64,000 nucleotides of DNA from Methanobrevibacter millerae. Lineage in GTDB: Archaea > Methanobacteriota > Methanobacteria > Methanobacteriales > Methanobacteriaceae. Positions 61,643-64,000 of the stretch are shown here, in pieces. The notes beneath the pieces were generated by a model, which worked only from the letters and a program-made list of their open reading frames with translations, was not told where the DNA came from and ran no database searches. The translations under genes were made by a program, and so were the position numbers. The stretch covers positions 124,001-188,000 of the forward strand of contig NZ_CP011266.1 in assembly GCF_001477655.1 (NCBI RefSeq), in the 5' to 3' direction. Position 1 is the first letter of the stretch, and every line of letters starts with the position of its first letter.

Positions 61643-62389
61643 TTAGAAATTTTTTTTCAGATATTCTAAACTTTTTTTAATGGAATCTTTATCATTTACT
61701 TCAATCATGTAGATGCCATCATAATTTTTACTTTCAAAAGTATTGATGATGTCTTTTAATTGAATATTGCCTTCACCAAGTGGTAGGTGTGAGTCATCAT
61801 CACCCATATTATCATGCGCATGTATGTGTTTAATTGAATCAAAATACATTTCATCCGGAGATATTCCTGAGTGATGGGCATGTCCAATGTCAAAAGTCAT
61901 TCCCATGTCAAGCTCAACAAGCGTTTCATTCAGACGGCTCATGTCCTGGTATATCATGCTTTCAAATGCAGGCATATTTTCAATGGTGGCATTGACACCT
62001 AAATTTCTGCTGTATTCAGCGATTTCTCTAATGGAATTGTCGGCGACTTTGTAAATCTCTTCAGGCATTTCCTTTGCAAGAAACGGAATCAATCCGGGAT
62101 GAACTACAACGACTTTTGCATCAATCTTATTTGCTAAATCGATTGAATCCCTAATCTGTTCCATTGAAGCAGCCCTGCTTTTAGAGCCTAAAGCCGCAAT
62201 ATTCACGTCCATAAACGGGGCATGAATAGTGTATTCCAAATTAAAACTGTTCAATAAATCTAAATCAAAGTTTTCCGTAGGATACTGATGTAATAATTCA
62301 GCGTATTTAATCCCTAAACCTTCTATAAATTCCAAGCTGCTGTCTAAACTATTATTGAATGTTGCTAATGTTGATGCACCAATTTTCAT
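61643..62389 (-). CDS. TIM-barrel sugar-phosphate isomerase/endonuclease IV-like protein
   Basis: About 248 residues of the xylose isomerase-like TIM-barrel (AP endonuclease family 2) superfamily: MKIGASTLATF at the start, YTIHAPFMDVN, VVVHPG, ENMPAF, FDIGHAHHSG, IKHIHAHDN and YMIEVND, which place metal-binding His, Glu and Asp residues at the strand ends. The substrate could be a sugar, sugar phosphate or abasic DNA; sequence alone does not decide. GTG 62398 is a possible earlier start, but it sits in the GTGAT ribosome site and overlaps the upstream stop, so ATG 62389 is preferred. It is translationally coupled to the PIN-ATPase gene and converges on the ALP gene. Confidence 0.78.
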   Translation of the reverse strand: MKIGASTLATFNNSLDSSLEFIEGLGIKYAELLHQYPTENFDLDLLNSFNLEYTIHAPFMDVNIAALGSKSRAASMEQIRDSIDLANKIDAKVVVVHPGLIPFLAKEMPEEIYKVADNSIREIAEYSRNLGVNATIENMPAFESMIYQDMSRLNETLVELDMGMTFDIGHAHHSGISPDEMYFDSIKHIHAHDNMGDDDSHLPLGEGNIQLKDIINTFESKNYDGIYMIEVNDKDSIKKSLEYLKKNF

Positions 62390-62394
62390 TTTAA

Positions 62395-64000
62395 TCACTT
62401 TTTAACTGCTGTAATTTCTAATCCCAATTCAATGGCTTCAATTATTAAATCAGATAATTCGATGCCGTTTTTAATTTTTATCTCACCTTTTTTTGATGTC
62501 GTTGCGGTAAGCAAATATTCTCCGCCAATTAATATGTCAAAATTTGACCTTCCGTTTTCACGTCCCAAATCTAAAATCAGCTGTTTTTTTGTATGGATAA
62601 TGTCAATTTCAAAGGGATTTTTGTTATAGGTTTCTTCTATAACTTCAACTCCAAGTGATATTCCGATTTTTTCTTCAATTTCTGCAATTCTTTTACCGTT
62701 TTTACCAATTATTTTTGGGACTAAATCGTCGGGAATGTAAATATTGGCCCTGTCTGGTGAAATAACTTCCACATCAACTTTTGATTTTTTAGGTAAAAAC
62801 CGTTTAATCTGTCTTAAAATTTCTTTTTCAGCAATAATGTCTACTGATGATTTTCTATTGTCGTCTTGTGTCGGATTATTAACCAAATCTAAATCCATGA
62901 CTATGGTTTGTTCACCGTATGTGTAAATTTCATTTTTAAGCTCGCCGGTTTCAAAATCACGAACTTCAATAACTGGTCTTGCAAGGTCAGCCTCTTTCAT
63001 TCCGCTTGGAACCTTAACAGTCATTTTGGTTTCATATACACTTTTAACTTCACCATTTTCAATATAAATGCTTGTATCAACGATTGATGGAATAACACCA
63101 AGTTCCACTCTTGAAGCGATTCTTTGTATTGCATCGATAGGTCTTGTTGCATGCACAACACCGATCATTCCAACACCTGCCAAACGCATATCCGCAAAAA
63201 TGTTGAAGTCATGATTTTTTCTAAGCTCATCATAAATGGTATAATCCGGTCTGACTAAAAGCAAAACATCAGCGGTATTTTCCATGCTGCCCTCCAGAGG
63301 TGCATATTGTGTTATTTCGTCCGGAAGCTGCAGGTCTCTAGGTGATTCCATGGTTTTAACAATCTTATTCAGTTTTCCCGAGTAATATTTTGCTATGGCT
63401 TGGACGAAAGTGGATTTACCCGCACCAGGCGAACCTGAAATCAAAATGCCCTCAGCATTATTATCAATTCTCTCCATTAATTTTGAACTTAGATGGTATT
63501 CATCCAAATCAATATCTGCAACAGGCCGCACTACCGTAATTTCTATTGCTTCGGAAAATGGAGGTTTTGCTATTGATATCCTATACTCTCTTGACTGAAC
63601 AACAAATGAACCTTCTTTAACGGATTCCAAATAAGTTTTTGAATCGCTTTTGGCTTTAGCAATGATTTCATCAATCAGCTCTTCAAGCATTTTATAATTA
63701 TATTTTTCATCAGAGAGTTTAACAAAATCAATATGTCCCGGTGTTCCCTTTTTAGCCATAGGCGCAACATTTTCTTTTAGGTGAACTGACATTGTATCGT
63801 CATCAAAGAATTTCGCTATTGACAATTCCTTTTCAACATATTTCTGTTCATAATAGTAAACTGGAATTCCTTGTGCCTTGGCAGTTTCTGCTTGAACCTT
63901 GTCGTTGGTTAAAAGTGTTCCAAATTCTGATCTTGCCAAATCCCTAATTATCGCATCAATCTCTCCGCTTTTTGCATATCTTATGTCATAATTAGTTGGT
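62395..64000 (-). CDS. PIN-domain, ATPase and KH-domain protein (PilT/VapC-ATPase type), 5' end outside window
   Basis: The minus-strand frame is open to the window edge (it begins ...PTNYDIRYAKSGEID), so the apparent TTG start at 63939 is internal and the gene is cut. The visible part begins with the end of a PIN nuclease domain (DLARSEFGTLLTNDKVQAET). A PilT/VirB11-like ATPase follows, with Walker A ISGSPGAGKSTFVQ and MIGVVHATRPIDAIQR, and then a KH RNA-binding domain (VPKIIGKNGKRIAEIEEKIG) near the C-terminus. This PIN-ATPase-KH order is conserved across archaea and suggests RNA binding or processing driven by ATP, but no precise role is known. The stop overlaps the start region of the TIM-barrel gene, so the two form an operon. 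Confidence 0.88.
   Translation of the reverse strand, partial: PTNYDIRYAKSGEIDAIIRDLARSEFGTLLTNDKVQAETAKAQGIPVYYYEQKYVEKELSIAKFFDDDTMSVHLKENVAPMAKKGTPGHIDFVKLSDEKYNYKMLEELIDEIIAKAKSDSKTYLESVKEGSFVVQSREYRISIAKPPFSEAIEITVVRPVADIDLDEYHLSSKLMERIDNNAEGILISGSPGAGKSTFVQAIAKYYSGKLNKIVKTMESPRDLQLPDEITQYAPLEGSMENTADVLLLVRPDYTIYDELRKNHDFNIFADMRLAGVGMIGVVHATRPIDAIQRIASRVELGVIPSIVDTSIYIENGEVKSVYETKMTVKVPSGMKEADLARPVIEVRDFETGELKNEIYTYGEQTIVMDLDLVNNPTQDDNRKSSVDIIAEKEILRQIKRFLPKKSKVDVEVISPDRANIYIPDDLVPKIIGKNGKRIAEIEEKIGISLGVEVIEETYNKNPFEIDIIHTKKQLILDLGRENGRSNFDILIGGEYLLTATTSKKGEIKIKNGIELSDLIIEAIELGLEITAVKK

Noticed and set aside
62396-62398. GTG start for the TIM-barrel protein
   Set aside because: The GTG is part of the ribosome site and overlaps the upstream stop; ATG 62389 gives the expected MKIG start of the family.
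63939-63939. TTG start of the PIN-ATPase-KH protein
   Set aside because: The frame continues without a stop to the window edge and reads as PIN-domain protein, so the gene is truncated by the window.
1-64000. tRNA, rRNA or riboswitch genes
   Set aside because: None of the spacers shows a cloverleaf, rRNA-like sequence or a recognisable aptamer; they are short and very AT-rich.

Overview
The window is low-GC archaeal DNA, most likely from a gut or rumen Methanobrevibacter (Methanobacteriales). The support is archaeal housekeeping genes (an archaeal-type S15 tail, a RecJ/GAN-like DHH nuclease, an aconitase-X-type phosphomevalonate dehydratase large subunit, a Hef helicase-nuclease and a PIN-ATPase-KH protein), paired Mur-type ligases as used for pseudomurein, TATA boxes with GGTGA-type ribosome sites, and several very large secreted adhesin-like proteins (ALPs), a hallmark of this genus.

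Layout. 1-2611: conserved information-processing and lipid genes (rpsO end, DHH nuclease, aconitase X). 2786-4696: a zinc-ribbon protein followed by an SPFH/zinc-ribbon protein. 4819-5229 (minus): a small secreted protein. 5424-8609: an ALP with a beta-helix, a complete papain-like cysteine peptidase and C-terminal repeats. 8722-10372: a truncated Mur ligase copy joined to a 5'-truncated IS630-type transposase. 10876-31365: a 6829-residue ALP (beta-helix repeats, a helical insertion, Ig-like repeats, C-terminal membrane anchor). 31520-34403: two overlapping Mur ligase genes, the first being the intact parent of the truncated copy. 34446-34961 (minus): a second small secreted protein related to the first. 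35105-37423: hef. 37514-38515: a large imperfect palindrome and a decayed insertion sequence with terminal inverted repeats. 38748-57698: a 6316-residue ALP made almost wholly of Ig-like repeats. 58077-61601: a beta-helix ALP of 1174 residues. 61643-64000 (minus): a TIM-barrel protein and a PIN-ATPase-KH protein cut by the window end.

How it fits together. About 46 of 64 kb encodes four exported surface proteins, interleaved with two probable pseudomurein peptide ligases and two small secreted proteins, so the region is a cell-envelope island set between housekeeping genes. Two ways of attachment are visible: the 6829-residue ALP ends in a TGNP-hydrophobic-basic membrane tail, while the other three end in a shared repeat of about 85 residues and have no membrane tail, which suggests non-covalent wall binding (inference).

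The most unusual structure is a direct repeat of about 630 bp (8680-9313 and 31479-32111) holding the 5' half of the Mur ligase gene and its promoter. It brackets the whole 20-kb adhesin gene and the IS remnant. One crossover between the repeats would remove 22.8 kb and rebuild an intact Mur ligase, so the adhesin block looks like an insertion that could be lost or gained by homologous recombination. Several genes also share a terminator design in which the hairpin includes or abuts the stop codon.
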